From assembly GCF_963678865.1 (NCBI RefSeq), contig NZ_OY787459.1, forward strand, positions 648,501 through 712,500: a stretch of DNA of 64,000 nt. Direction: 5' to 3'. Positions 52,024 through 61,018 of this stretch are shown here, piece after piece; position 1 is the first letter of the stretch, and the number at the start of each line of letters is the position of its first letter. A program made the translations under genes and the position numbers. The notes below the pieces were generated by a model. That model saw nothing but the letters and a program-made list of their open reading frames with translations. It was not told the origin of the DNA and searched no databases. This stretch comes from Maridesulfovibrio sp. (GTDB lineage Bacteria > Desulfobacterota > Desulfovibrionia > Desulfovibrionales > Desulfovibrionaceae).

Positions 52024-52737
52024 TTACACATGCATTTTATATAGTCCGACCCATCCACTCTTGTAGCCTACCATAAAAGAACTGACCTTAAACAGTGCGG
52101 CACTTATCATATTAAATAAAAGCATAGGTAGATCATTCTTTTTTAAAAGAAGATTACGATTGTTCTTGACCCGGAAAGGACTTCTGCGAAAACGGATATC
52201 TTTCAACTTCAATCTGTACTTGGACGTAAACCCGACCTGTTCATCCGCTCCGCTGTAAAAATTTTTAATACCCTGCGGATAATACGGTTTCTGATGATCT
52301 AAATCGAGCCAGAAATGGGGATGCAGCATGGGGGTGGCTATGAGTAACAACCCACCCGGCTTCAAGTGATCAAGATAGCCGTCAACAAATTTCACCAACT
52401 CTTCAAATTCAAAATGCTCAATAATGTGCGAAAGTACTATAAAATCAAACTTATCATCTGCATGCTCTTGCACAAAAACATCAAGTGTAACCACATCCAG
52501 CCCGCGCTTGCAGCATTCGCGGACCTGAAATTCATTTTTCTCGACACCCAGAATATTTTTAAAACCCTGTGCATACAGAAAATCAGTCTTTGCACCACGT
52601 CCGCAACCAACTTCAAGAATACTCATGGTGCGATCAAGGGGAGAGAGAATTTTCTCCCACTGCTTCATTTCATGACGGGATAATTTTTTGGTCAATCCTC
52701 TTAATTTCTTTCTTAAATCAGAACCGGCAGTCAACAT
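52024..52737 (-). CDS. class I SAM-dependent methyltransferase
   Basis: 237 residues from ATG at 52737 (AGGAG site ahead; the longer frame mostly overlaps the next gene). SAM motif I ILEVGCGRGAKTDFLYAQG, acidic loop VEKNE, motif IV FIVLSHIIEHFEFEEL and HLKPGGLLLIATPMLHPHFW. The N-terminal stretch is basic and amphipathic. Substrate is unknown; its position after a glycosyltransferase suggests methylation of a sugar or a lipid-linked glycan. It overlaps the upstream gene by 20 bases. Confidence 0.85.
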   Translation of the reverse strand: MLTAGSDLRKKLRGLTKKLSRHEMKQWEKILSPLDRTMSILEVGCGRGAKTDFLYAQGFKNILGVEKNEFQVRECCKRGLDVVTLDVFVQEHADDKFDFIVLSHIIEHFEFEELVKFVDGYLDHLKPGGLLLIATPMLHPHFWLDLDHQKPYYPQGIKNFYSGADEQVGFTSKYRLKLKDIRFRRSPFRVKNNRNLLLKKNDLPMLLFNMISAALFKVSSFMVGYKSGWVGLYKMHV

Positions 52738-53896
52738 CACTAACTCCTGCCAAAGCGGCAAGATAACGGGCTGCTTCGGCAGCACCATCTAATTTTATGG
52801 AAAATTCGCTAGCCTCGGCATCAATACAATTACGAAGCGAATCCCGTAACTCTTCTACTGTCACATCCAAATCTGAAAAAACATTCTGAACAGCGGCAGA
52901 CTTACGCTCCAGAATAGCCGCATGCTCCTCCTGCTCACCATCCTTCATGCCCCGTAACAACACGACAGAAGGAACTTTGCAAACCATGACATCTGTCAGA
53001 CTGTTATACCCGCCGTAAATTATGGCACTGCGCGCGTTACTAAGATCATGAAGGAATTGCGGCCCTACCTGCGCAAAAGCAACATGCTCAAGGCTGCTGA
53101 AATTATGAACAACTTCTTCAGCATCTGGCTTACTAAGGTCCATATAAATTTTCCAATTACCAAGACTCTTATCAACTCCGCCTAGAGCCTGTGCAAGTTT
53201 AGGCATAAGCACTGCCGTACCTTCACCGGACCACGGTATTGAAATAACACCTGCCAGAGACTTTTCTGCTGAACTTCGACCACCTGAATACCCCAGCTCG
53301 GACAGGCGGGAGACATATCCGGCTTCATGGGGAACTACACCGTAATGTGCAGCCAGATGTTCCAATTCTGCCGAACCGGCCACAGAAGAATCACCGTACC
53401 AGAGGATATTTGAATAAGTGCCGGAAAAAACATCGGCAGAGAACTCCGACCAGACCTTGCCGACATCCCCTACAACTGCCCGTATTCCAAGAACCCGAAC
53501 AGTTTCCGGAGAAACCTCATGGGAAAGCAGCAGCTCCTTATGTTTGCCCTGCGGGGTGTGATCTGCAAGAAACACCTTCGGCCTGTAAGCATCAACAATA
53601 TCACGAATGTTACGTGCCCGAAGTTCCCCAAGCAGCTTATCATCAATATTGGAATTGCCCATTACCCCGGAAGACTTACCTGCAATAACATTTGTCCTGT
53701 ATGAAGGCAGCTTGATCCAATCCAAAGCTCCGCCCCCGATCAGTTCCGCTGTATTGGCGCAACCACTGACCAGAAGCACAGACAAACGGGGATACAACCG
53801 ACGTAAGGCTAGACCTATCCCGACACTGCGGCTCACATGTCCAAGCCCCCTGCCGTCATGAGCATAAATCAAAACATCTAAGCTGGATTTCATCAA
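52718..53896 (-). CDS. MurG-fold glycosyltransferase (paralogue A)
   Basis: 392 residues. The N-terminal donor/acceptor region (LIYAHDGRGLGHVSRSVGIG) has the G-G-H-xxR loop of GT28/MurG-type enzymes. The C-terminal part contains VISIPWSGEGTAVLMPKL and ARSAIIYGGYNSLTDVMVCKVPSVVLLRG, with the nucleotide-sugar-binding GGxNSL and P-x-V-x-x-R elements. It resembles paralogues B and C in this cluster. The upstream gap (53897-54140) is shared with the divergent + strand arm. Donor sugar cannot be read from sequence. Confidence 0.8.
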   Translation of the reverse strand: MMKSSLDVLIYAHDGRGLGHVSRSVGIGLALRRLYPRLSVLLVSGCANTAELIGGGALDWIKLPSYRTNVIAGKSSGVMGNSNIDDKLLGELRARNIRDIVDAYRPKVFLADHTPQGKHKELLLSHEVSPETVRVLGIRAVVGDVGKVWSEFSADVFSGTYSNILWYGDSSVAGSAELEHLAAHYGVVPHEAGYVSRLSELGYSGGRSSAEKSLAGVISIPWSGEGTAVLMPKLAQALGGVDKSLGNWKIYMDLSKPDAEEVVHNFSSLEHVAFAQVGPQFLHDLSNARSAIIYGGYNSLTDVMVCKVPSVVLLRGMKDGEQEEHAAILERKSAAVQNVFSDLDVTVEELRDSLRNCIDAEASEFSIKLDGAAEAARYLAALAGVSDVDCRF

Positions 53897-54140
53897 AGGA
53901 CCTGCATCACACTAAAAGCAACAATTTCAACAAAATAAAAACTATTTTTCATATCAACAAAAAAAAAGAAAAGGGATTGCTTACAGTTTAAAAAAATAAT
54001 AGAAATCAATACGTACGCTTTCGCCACGAATAAGGATTTACATAAATTACCCTTTACGCTAGGTATGCCAACGGTTGCGGAGACGCAACAATATTCCGCA
54101 AAGGCGAAATTGGTTTAACCCCTGAGAATCGGTACGATAA
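53897..54140. promoter_or_regulatory. divergent promoter region with structured leader of the + strand arm
   Basis: AT-rich to about 54010, probably holding both promoters (TTGCTTACAGTTT..AATAATAG near 53977). Near 54067-54113 the DNA can fold into a GTTGCG-GAGA-CGCAAC hairpin (54074-54089, GNRA tetraloop) and a small CGC-AAAG-GCG hairpin, enclosed by CCAA/TTGG. This lies 50 bases before the paralogue B start and could be a regulatory leader. It does not match a riboswitch I know. Confidence 0.35.
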
Positions 54141-55307
54141 ATGGACAAGACTTACAACATATTAATGTACTCCCACGACACCTACGGTCTTGGGCATATC
54201 CGTCGTACAATGGCTATCGCATCACAGCTGAGATGCAAAGGGGTAAACATACTTATCCTCACCGGATCCCCCATTGTAGGACGTTTTGAATTTCCCGAAC
54301 AGATAGACTTTGTACGCGTACCCGGAATGATCAAAAAATCAAACGATTTGTACGTTCCGCACTCCATCAAGATCGAGCCTGTTCATGCCATGTCCATCCG
54401 TCAGTCCATCATTGACGCTACAGCTAAAAGCTTTCGCCCGGACCTGTTTATTGTGGACAAAGCCCCGAAAGGCATGAAGCATGAGATCATGCCCACCCTC
54501 GAATGGATGAAGCAGATAGGCCAGACCCGGACCATCCTCGGCCTGCGCGATATCATGGATGATTCCGAAAGCACCATTCAGGACTGGACCGACAAAGGCA
54601 TCTACGACGTACTGGAAAACCTGTATTCCGAAATATGGGTCTACGGACATCAGGAGTATTACGATCCCATCAAGGAATACGCCATCCCTGAATCCATCAG
54701 TAAAAAAATGGTTTTTACCGGATACATTCCCCGGAAAACCCACAGCCGTTCCTGCCCGGAAAAAAGGAAAAACGGCAAAAAACTGGTAGTTATCACAGCC
54801 GGAGGCGGCGGTGACGGCTACCCCATGATGGATGCATATTTAAAAGCTCTTGAAAAATACAATCCTCAGCATTTCAGAACCGTAATGGTTACGGGGCCGT
54901 TCATGTCCAAGGAACAACGCCTGGATCTTTCCCGCAGGGCTAAAAATCTTTCGGTGACTTTCTACCATTTTTACAGAAGAATGGAGAAGCTGTTCAGCAA
55001 TGCGGACCTTGTGGTAAGCATGGGCGGTTACAATACAATTTGCGAAATTCTTTCACACAAGCAGGTCAGCCTGATCATTCCGCGCGAAACTCCGCGCCTT
55101 GAACAGACCATACGGGCCAACGTTCTGAAAGATCAGAATCTTGCCGACTTTCTGCCATGGCACGACCTCGGTCCAGATACAATCATGGGAAAAGTCAATC
55201 ACCTGCTCGACAATTCCCATTCCATCCGGGAAGCAGTCAAAAACTTCAACTTCACTGGCCTCGAGGTCATGCATGACCGCGTGGGCTACTTTAAAGACAA
55301 TTGCTAA
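54141..55307 (+). CDS. MurG-fold glycosyltransferase (paralogue B)
   Basis: 388 residues. N-terminal loop ILMYSHDTYGLGHIRRTMAI is the strongest match to the GLGHxRR family. Then FIVDKAPKGMKHE, LVVITAGGGGDGYPMMDAYL (the glycine-rich phosphate-binding turn), and a C-terminal ADLVVSMGGYNTICEILSHK with VSLIIPRETPRLEQTIRA. It probably transfers a nucleotide-activated sugar to a lipid or protein acceptor. The first gene of the + arm; its TAA overlaps the next ATG by one base. Confidence 0.82.
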   Translation: MDKTYNILMYSHDTYGLGHIRRTMAIASQLRCKGVNILILTGSPIVGRFEFPEQIDFVRVPGMIKKSNDLYVPHSIKIEPVHAMSIRQSIIDATAKSFRPDLFIVDKAPKGMKHEIMPTLEWMKQIGQTRTILGLRDIMDDSESTIQDWTDKGIYDVLENLYSEIWVYGHQEYYDPIKEYAIPESISKKMVFTGYIPRKTHSRSCPEKRKNGKKLVVITAGGGGDGYPMMDAYLKALEKYNPQHFRTVMVTGPFMSKEQRLDLSRRAKNLSVTFYHFYRRMEKLFSNADLVVSMGGYNTICEILSHKQVSLIIPRETPRLEQTIRANVLKDQNLADFLPWHDLGPDTIMGKVNHLLDNSHSIREAVKNFNFTGLEVMHDRVGYFKDNC

Positions 55308-56569
55308 TGACAAATTCCACCCAACCTGTCCTTGCGATGATTCTCAAGGGCTATCCGCGTATTTCCGAGACTTTTATTTCCAATGAAATCAGACTCCTTG
55401 AACAGAGAGGCGTCAAGATTCACATCATATCAATGCGTAAACCGCGTGAGAATTTCACTCACAAATCCATATCTGAAATAAAAGCCGAAGTTTCATACCT
55501 TCCCTCTACTGTTGAAGGGTGTCTTGAAGAGCTTTTCGGATCAACTGATATGGATGCAGGGCTCAAAGACCAGCGTTACGGAAACGATGCAGAATTCACC
55601 GCACGCATCGATAAAATCTGGAATGTATACCGAGAAACCGGAAGCGAAGCTTCATTCAAGCACATGCTGCAGGGAGAATACATTGTAGAAAAGATCCTGC
55701 CAGGATCAGATATTTTCCACTTCCATGCCCATTTCGCACACTCCCCATGCTCGGTAGCAAGAAACGCCAGCCGACTTTCGGGACTGCCCTTCAGCTTCAC
55801 TGCCCATGCCAAGGATATTTACACCCAGAAGCCGGAAAAGATCACTGCTAAAATTTCCGAAGCAAAGTTCGCGGTAACCTGCACCGGATACAATTGCGAC
55901 TACCTGCAATCAATTGCCCCGGAAGGCAAGCCGGTCCACAAAGTCTACCACGGTATCGATCTTGACCTGTTCAGTTCCGATAAGGAATTCACTTGCTCCG
56001 GTCCTTATGAAATTTTCACCGTAGCCCGTTTCACCACCAAAAAAGGACTGCCCACGGTCTTCAAGGCTCTCAAGAAGCTTGAAGAAAAAGGAATCGACTT
56101 CAACTACAATATCATCGGTGACGGCGATGAACGTGAAGAGACCTTGAAACTGCTGGACGAACTGAACCTGAATAGCAGATGCAACTGGCTGGGGACCAAA
56201 CCCCATGAAGAAGTACTTGAGCAATACCGCAAGGCCGATCTTTTTGCTCTCGGCTGCGAAATAGCTCCCAATGGTGACCGCGACGGAATTCCCAACGTAC
56301 TTGCTGAAAGCATGGCCATGTCTGTTCCTGTCGTAGCCACCACTGTTTCAGGTATCCCGGAACTGATCGAAAACGGCAAAACAGGACTTCTGGTTGAACC
56401 GGGAGACCATGAATCCATGGCTGACGCAATGGAACGCATGCTCACTGATCAGGAACTGCGCAAGACACTTATTCCGGCAGCAAAAGAAAGGGTTCACGAA
56501 ATTTTTGACAACCGCTACTGGATCAACAAGCTGGCGGATGTGTACGAGCAATACGGAATCAAGGCATAG
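55307..56569 (+). CDS. glycosyltransferase family 4
   Basis: 420 residues from ATG at 55307, coupled to the previous gene by TAATG. GT4 hallmarks: N-terminal LAMILKGYPRISETFISNEI, HFHAHFAHSPCSVAR, SFTAHAKDIYTQKPEKI, then FTVARFTTKKGLPTVFKAL, NYNIIGDGDEREETLKL, WLGTKPHEEVLEQYRKADLF, and the C-terminal GDRDGIPNVLAESMAMSVPV with E-x7-E. WabH/colanic-acid-type enzymes (WcaL-like) share the first motif. Retaining transfer to an oligosaccharide is expected. Confidence 0.88.
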   Translation: MTNSTQPVLAMILKGYPRISETFISNEIRLLEQRGVKIHIISMRKPRENFTHKSISEIKAEVSYLPSTVEGCLEELFGSTDMDAGLKDQRYGNDAEFTARIDKIWNVYRETGSEASFKHMLQGEYIVEKILPGSDIFHFHAHFAHSPCSVARNASRLSGLPFSFTAHAKDIYTQKPEKITAKISEAKFAVTCTGYNCDYLQSIAPEGKPVHKVYHGIDLDLFSSDKEFTCSGPYEIFTVARFTTKKGLPTVFKALKKLEEKGIDFNYNIIGDGDEREETLKLLDELNLNSRCNWLGTKPHEEVLEQYRKADLFALGCEIAPNGDRDGIPNVLAESMAMSVPVVATTVSGIPELIENGKTGLLVEPGDHESMADAMERMLTDQELRKTLIPAAKERVHEIFDNRYWINKLADVYEQYGIKA

Positions 56570-56574
56570 AAATG

Positions 56575-56770
56575 CCTCCGGCGGCTGGGGAAGGAAAATT
56601 TTTGCAAAAGTTTTCCTTCCCCAGACCCCATCCTTTCAAAACCTTTTAGTTTGCTTCGCCCATAGCTCGTCATGACGAATTCATAATTAAACTCAGCGAA
56701 GCTCAACAAAAGGTTTTGGGATTCTTAAACCCTTTTGCAAAAGGTTTTAAGGCCTCCGGCAGGACCGCCA
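56575..56770. repeat. intergenic stem-loop repeat element
   Basis: Within the GT operon. A 12-bp inverted repeat (GGGGAAGGAAAA at 56587-56598 and its complement at 56611-56622) with loop TTTTTGCAAAAG is bounded by GCCTCCGGC-like elements near 56575 and again near 56751. Between them lie a second inverted pair around CCTTTTAGTTTGCTTCGCC / GGCGAAG-like and CTTTTGCAAAAGGTTTTAAGG. I recall similar CCTCCGGCGGC...GGGGAAGG elements dispersed in Desulfovibrio-type genomes. It may act as a processing or attenuation site between operon genes. Confidence 0.65.
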
Positions 56771-56792
56771 GAGGCGAAAAATTCAGGGAGCC

Positions 56793-57920
56793 ATGCAGAT
56801 GCGGATTGCTTTTTTCGCACCCCACAAGCCTATTGATCACCCGCAACCATCCGGGGACCTGATCATAGGACGGACCCTGCATGATTTCCTCAAAAATCAA
56901 GGCCATGAGCTGCTTGTTGCCAGCGATTCAAGGCTGCGCCACATCACCTGCAAGCCTGCCAAATGGCCCGGATTGTATCTTGAGTTCCGCCGCACATTAA
57001 AACGGGTTCAGGAGTTCAAACCAGACCTCTGGCTGACCTACCACAGCTACTACAAATCCCCCGACCTTTTGGGCCCGCACATTGCTGCAAAACTAGGCAT
57101 TCCCTACGTAATATATCAGGGAGTATTCGCCACCAAATACCGCCGGAATTTCAAAACATGGGCCGGCTACATCACCAACAAACATGCCCTTCTTCATGCT
57201 GATCATGTTTTCGCCAACAAAAACAGGGACTTTCGCAATCTTTCCCGGATCATCATCCCGGAAAAACTTTCGCGAACCTATGTTGGAATTGAACCGGATA
57301 AATTCCAATATTGTGCGGTGAGCGCAGAAGAAATACGCAATAAACACGGACTGAACGGTGAGAAAATTATCCTGAGCACAGCCATGCTCCGTGAAGATGT
57401 AAAAGCCCAAAGCATCAGCGACCTGATAAGAGCTTTTACACCGGTAACAAAAGAAATTACCCAAACCTCACTGCTCATTGCCGGAGATGGAAAAGCACGG
57501 CCCCGACTGGAACAACTTGCCGCAAAGCAAGCCGGAGGGAAAATTTTATTTCTAGGCCGGGTCGAGCGTGATGAACTGTATAAATATTACAGCGCAGCGG
57601 ATATTTTCGCCTATCCGGGTATTAATGAAGCACTGGGCATGGTTTATCTCGAAGCCCAATGTGCAGGACTTCCGGTGGTGGCCTACTCCACACCGGGCCC
57701 GAAGGAAGCTGTCGATCAGGGTGTAACAGGATTACTCTCACCTGAAGGTGATATCGCAGCCATGACAACCAACCTGATTAAGCTGCTCTCCAATCCCTCC
57801 CTGTGTGAAAAAATGGGGAATGCCGCAACTGAACGCATAAAAACACATTTTAATCTCACAACAAACCTGAAAAAAGTTGAAAACAGGCTTAACAAAGTCA
57901 GCCTGTGGAGATATTCATGA
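56793..57920 (+). CDS. glycosyltransferase family 4
   Basis: 375 residues. MQMRIAFFAPHKPIDHPQPSGD, IIGRTLHDFLKNQGHEL, the acceptor-side LWLTYHSYYKSPDLLG, then ILSTAMLREDVKAQSISDLI, LLIAGDGKARPRLEQLA, LGRVERDELYKYYSAADIF and PGINEALGMVYLEAQCAGLPVVAY with the E-x7-E retaining GT4 pair. A GGGAG site precedes the start. Its stop overlaps the next ATG (ATGA). Confidence 0.87.
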   Translation: MQMRIAFFAPHKPIDHPQPSGDLIIGRTLHDFLKNQGHELLVASDSRLRHITCKPAKWPGLYLEFRRTLKRVQEFKPDLWLTYHSYYKSPDLLGPHIAAKLGIPYVIYQGVFATKYRRNFKTWAGYITNKHALLHADHVFANKNRDFRNLSRIIIPEKLSRTYVGIEPDKFQYCAVSAEEIRNKHGLNGEKIILSTAMLREDVKAQSISDLIRAFTPVTKEITQTSLLIAGDGKARPRLEQLAAKQAGGKILFLGRVERDELYKYYSAADIFAYPGINEALGMVYLEAQCAGLPVVAYSTPGPKEAVDQGVTGLLSPEGDIAAMTTNLIKLLSNPSLCEKMGNAATERIKTHFNLTTNLKKVENRLNKVSLWRYS

Positions 57921-58534
57921 AATCGGTAAAAATCGCATTTATCCGTCACTCGGTAACTGAGTGGAACGAAGCAGGACGTATACAGGGACATTTCGATTCT
58001 CCGCTTACCGAATATGGGCGGGAACTGGCTACCGGATGGAAAAAGATACTTGAACCGGAAACTTTCGATGCAGTACTGACCAGCGATCTAGGCCGGACAA
58101 TCGAGACGGCAAACATTATCACCGAAGGCCTGAAAATACCCATGCTGCACCTGCCCGGCCTGCGGGAACAGGATTGGGGAGAATGGTCCGGCCTGACCAC
58201 GGCTGAACTTCATGAAAATTTCCCCGGCAAACTTGATAAGGAAGTAGCCAAAGGCTGGCACTTCACCCCTAATTCAGGTGAAAACCGTATTGACTGTGCG
58301 GCACGGGGCATCAAAGCCCTAGAGGATGGGATCAGCGAAATACTTCGTACCGTTAACAAAGACGAAATCAAAATCCTTGCTGTTTCCCATGAAGGAACTA
58401 TGAAATCAGTCATTTATAAACTTCTGGATCATGATTTCATGCCCGAAAAAAAGAAACTGATCAAAAAACGCAGGTTGCATTGGCTAAATTGGGACGGGAA
58501 ACTCCGCGTAGAAAGGTTGAATGACAAGCTATGA
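57917..58534 (+). CDS. histidine phosphatase family protein
   Basis: 205 residues from ATG at 57917 (GGAG seven bases ahead; ATGA overlap with the GT4 gene). Catalytic FIRHSVTEWN (RH motif at residues 8-10 approximately), LTEYG, TSDLGRTIETANII (second Arg), GLREQDWGEWSGLTTAEL, and AVSHEGTMKSVIYKLL supplying the second His. It is a cobC/GpmB-like phosphatase. Within a glycan operon it may dephosphorylate a sugar phosphate or lipid-linked intermediate; substrate is inferred only from context. Confidence 0.88.
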   Translation: MKSVKIAFIRHSVTEWNEAGRIQGHFDSPLTEYGRELATGWKKILEPETFDAVLTSDLGRTIETANIITEGLKIPMLHLPGLREQDWGEWSGLTTAELHENFPGKLDKEVAKGWHFTPNSGENRIDCAARGIKALEDGISEILRTVNKDEIKILAVSHEGTMKSVIYKLLDHDFMPEKKKLIKKRRLHWLNWDGKLRVERLNDKL

Positions 58535-59682
58535 AAATAATTCACTATTGTCAGCACATACTAGGTATGGGCCATTTTTTCCGCAGCCTCGAGATTGCAA
58601 AAGGACTGGACCGGGAACAGGTCATTTTTGTTGCCGGAGGAGAACGCCCGGATCAGCCTCTGCCACCCAATGTGGAGTACCGGCAACTGCCCGGATTATG
58701 CATGGATGAAAATTTCGGCGGACTCATGCCTACTGATGAGGGCCGCGAACTTGAAGAGGTAAAAGAAGAACGCAAAGCAGCTTTATCCAGAATATTTAAA
58801 GACGAGAAGCCGGATGTATTTCTCATTGAACTATTTCCTTTCGGCCGTAAAGCCTTCCGCTTTGAACTGCTCCCGGTCCTTGATGCGATCAAGGCTGGTA
58901 AATTCGGGAATGTTAAAGTTGTCTGTTCTCTGCGGGATATCCTTGTTGAGCGCAATGATGGCGGCAAACATGAAGCACGCTGCGTTAAATACCTGAACAA
59001 ATATTTTGACCTGCTGCTGATTCATTCCGACCCCAAAATAGCTTCACTGGATGAAACCTTTCAAGCTTTTGATCAAATTGAGATTCCCTGTGAATATACA
59101 GGATTCGCCGCCCGCAAACCTGTAGAAAATTTGCGGGATAAAATCCGGGCGGACTTGGGTATAAGCGAAAATGAGAAACTGCTCATCGCCAGCGCAGGGG
59201 GCGGGAAGGTCGGCGGTCCCTTAATGGAATCCGTGCTTGAGTCGTATATTGAAATGAATACACCGGACAACAGGCTGCTCATGCTGACCGGTCCCTTTTT
59301 GGATGATAAAAAATATGAAACTCTGTGTTCCATTGCAAAAAAACATGCAGAAATCACAGTCCAACGATTTGCTGCTGACTTCACAGACCTGCTCACTGCC
59401 GGAGACGCCATGGTCTCCATGGCAGGATACAACACCTGTATGGACATCCTGACCTCAGGCATTCCTGCGGCAGTAATCCCTTTTGCCCAGAATCATGAGC
59501 AACGCATGCGTGCTGAAAAAATTGCAAATTATATTGAGTTGGAAATTCTTGATTCAACTTCCTGTATGAAAACAGCCATTAAAACTATTCTTAACCGAGA
59601 CCGCACAACAGATAAACACGGAATAAATCTCAATGGCGCAAACAATTCTGCAGAATCAATCAGAAAACTAAGGACGAATTAA
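58531..59682 (+). CDS. MurG-fold glycosyltransferase (paralogue C)
   Basis: 383 residues. MKIIHYCQHILGMGHFFRSL is a GMGHxxR variant of the N-terminal loop in paralogues A and B. LLIASAGGGKVGGPLMESVL gives the Gly-rich turn; DAMVSMAGYNTCMDILTSGIPAAVIPFAQNHEQRMRAEK (positions about 305-345) has the GYNT and nucleotide-sugar elements. ATGA overlaps couple it to the phosphatase upstream, and TAATG to the deacetylase downstream. The family pattern is that of Glyco_trans_1_3-type enzymes. Confidence 0.8.
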   Translation: MKIIHYCQHILGMGHFFRSLEIAKGLDREQVIFVAGGERPDQPLPPNVEYRQLPGLCMDENFGGLMPTDEGRELEEVKEERKAALSRIFKDEKPDVFLIELFPFGRKAFRFELLPVLDAIKAGKFGNVKVVCSLRDILVERNDGGKHEARCVKYLNKYFDLLLIHSDPKIASLDETFQAFDQIEIPCEYTGFAARKPVENLRDKIRADLGISENEKLLIASAGGGKVGGPLMESVLESYIEMNTPDNRLLMLTGPFLDDKKYETLCSIAKKHAEITVQRFAADFTDLLTAGDAMVSMAGYNTCMDILTSGIPAAVIPFAQNHEQRMRAEKIANYIELEILDSTSCMKTAIKTILNRDRTTDKHGINLNGANNSAESIRKLRTN

Positions 59683-60467
59683 TGCCCGGCAGACCAGTAT
59701 CAGCAATCTGGAAAAACAACATATCCACCCTCACTGAAAATTTCGACCTCTGGTGGAGTAATCTAGAAAAGCACATTCCGCAGGAAGGTTGCGATGTTTT
59801 CTTCAGAGCTGATGACATCGGTTATCCGGGCAAACAGTTTTCAGCCATGATCTCAGCTTTCAAAAAAAACCGCACCCCGCTGGCTCTGGCTGTGGTTCCG
59901 GCATGGTTTAATGAAAATCACAGGGACTTGCTATTTAAGGAGCTGGGACCGGATCTTGATTTATGGAGCCTGCACCAGCACGGCTACCGGCACATGAACC
60001 ATGAAAAACAGGGCAAAAAATTTGAATTCGGACCGTCGCGGGAGGCACACGTCATCCACGGAGAACTAGAACGTGGCAAAACAAAACTGAACCGCCTGCT
60101 TGGGAAACACTTCTGCCCTTTATTTACGCCGCCATGGAACCGCTGCTCTGCTGAAACCATGAAATGCCTTGTTGAACTCGGTTTCAATGCCATTTCGCGC
60201 AGCACCAATGTTTCACCCCAACCGCCTGAGAATCTGCCGGACATTCCGGTCAATATCGACCTGCATACCATTAAGGAATCCTCCCCGCAGAAGGGCATGA
60301 AAACTCTGCAGAAACTGATCATTGAAGCTGTTGAATCAGGTCATGCCGGATTCATGCTTCACCATCAACGGATGAATAAAACCTCACAACTTTTCCTCCA
60401 TTACCTGCTCGGTAAAATCAACAACACCCCCGGACTACGCATTAAAGATATCCGCAACATGCTTTAA
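59682..60467 (+). CDS. polysaccharide deacetylase-like (NodB-type) protein
   Basis: 261 residues. DVFFRADDIGYPGKQFSAM carries the RADDIG (DD metal motif), LALAVVPAWFNE, WSLHQHGYRHMNHE with H-x3-H-like metal ligands, LFTPPWNRCSAETMKCL (the RPP-type active-site loop) and FMLHHQRMN near the end. These fit motifs 1-5 of NodB/CE4 deacetylases. It may remove acetyl groups from GlcNAc-type residues made by the cluster. Last gene of the operon. Confidence 0.83.
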   Translation: MPGRPVSAIWKNNISTLTENFDLWWSNLEKHIPQEGCDVFFRADDIGYPGKQFSAMISAFKKNRTPLALAVVPAWFNENHRDLLFKELGPDLDLWSLHQHGYRHMNHEKQGKKFEFGPSREAHVIHGELERGKTKLNRLLGKHFCPLFTPPWNRCSAETMKCLVELGFNAISRSTNVSPQPPENLPDIPVNIDLHTIKESSPQKGMKTLQKLIIEAVESGHAGFMLHHQRMNKTSQLFLHYLLGKINNTPGLRIKDIRNML

Positions 60468-60494
60468 TTAAGTTTACTTAATAACTAAACTTTC

Positions 60495-60610
60495 GGAGTT
60501 ACTCAAAGTAGGCCGAGGTTGCGTGGATCATCATTGCGCCTTGCGCCAACAAAGGGAGTACCATTCTTCAAGATCTGGGAGGTGGATGTCCTTTTATTCG
60601 GCATAACTCC
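60495..60610. ncRNA. candidate structured RNA or leader
   Basis: Ends pair as GGAGTTA (60495-60501) with TAACTCC (60604-60610), and inside as GCCGA (60512-60516) with TCGGC (60598-60602). The roughly 80-base interior contains GCGCCTTGCGC and GGGAGGTGGATGTCC. No coding frame fits. No known RNA family recognised; strand is uncertain. Confidence 0.3.
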
Positions 60611-60627
60611 TCATAGCTATAACAACT

Positions 60628-60675
60628 CAATGCAGCCCTGAATCCGTCAAATATAATCAGGACCGGGCTGCATTG
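60628..60675. terminator. long stem-loop downstream of the glycan operon
   Basis: Perfect 11-bp arms CAATGCAGCCC (60628-60638) and GGGCTGCATTG (60665-60675), with an inner CCTGA/TCAGG pairing. No U-run follows on the + strand, so it is either a weak terminator or a stabilising 3' end of the operon transcript. Confidence 0.5.
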
Positions 60676-60781
60676 GGGAGAGGGACCAAAAAGCCCCCTA
60701 TATTAAAATAGTGTATGAATTGAGTATCGCCAAAGAAACGGGACTCGACTACAGAGACGGTTGAAAGGATTTTGGCGGAAA

Positions 60782-61018
60782 TTAAAGGTACTGCCAGACT
60801 TTGTTGACTGTTGTTTCCATAACGGCAACGGCGCAATAACCGCTGAAGGCGATTTCAACAACCTCGGCACGAAGGTTCCCCTCCCCCTGCTTTTTGTTGA
60901 AGTCATCCATAACTTCAATGGCGTCACTATGGGAGAGTGATCGTGGAGAGCTGCCATCATTCGACCGGGGGTGGTAGCCTATGTAAATGAGCTTGAGATC
61001 TTCATGTTCCCTTTTCAT
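60782..61018 (-). CDS. small protein of unknown function
   Basis: 78 residues. Accepted because an AGGACAGGAA ribosome site precedes ATG at 61018 and the composition is protein-like: MKREHEDLKLIYIGYHPRS, DAIEVMDDFNKKQGE, AVVEIAFSGYCAVAVMETTV. Looks alpha/beta. No homologous family recognised. Its upstream region contains the large hairpin at 61172-61220. Confidence 0.5.
   Translation of the reverse strand: MKREHEDLKLIYIGYHPRSNDGSSPRSLSHSDAIEVMDDFNKKQGEGNLRAEVVEIAFSGYCAVAVMETTVNKVWQYL

Noticed and set aside
54000..54140. c-di-GMP (GEMM) riboswitch
   Set aside because: GCAAAGGCG resembles part of the motif, but the conserved second half and pairing order are absent.
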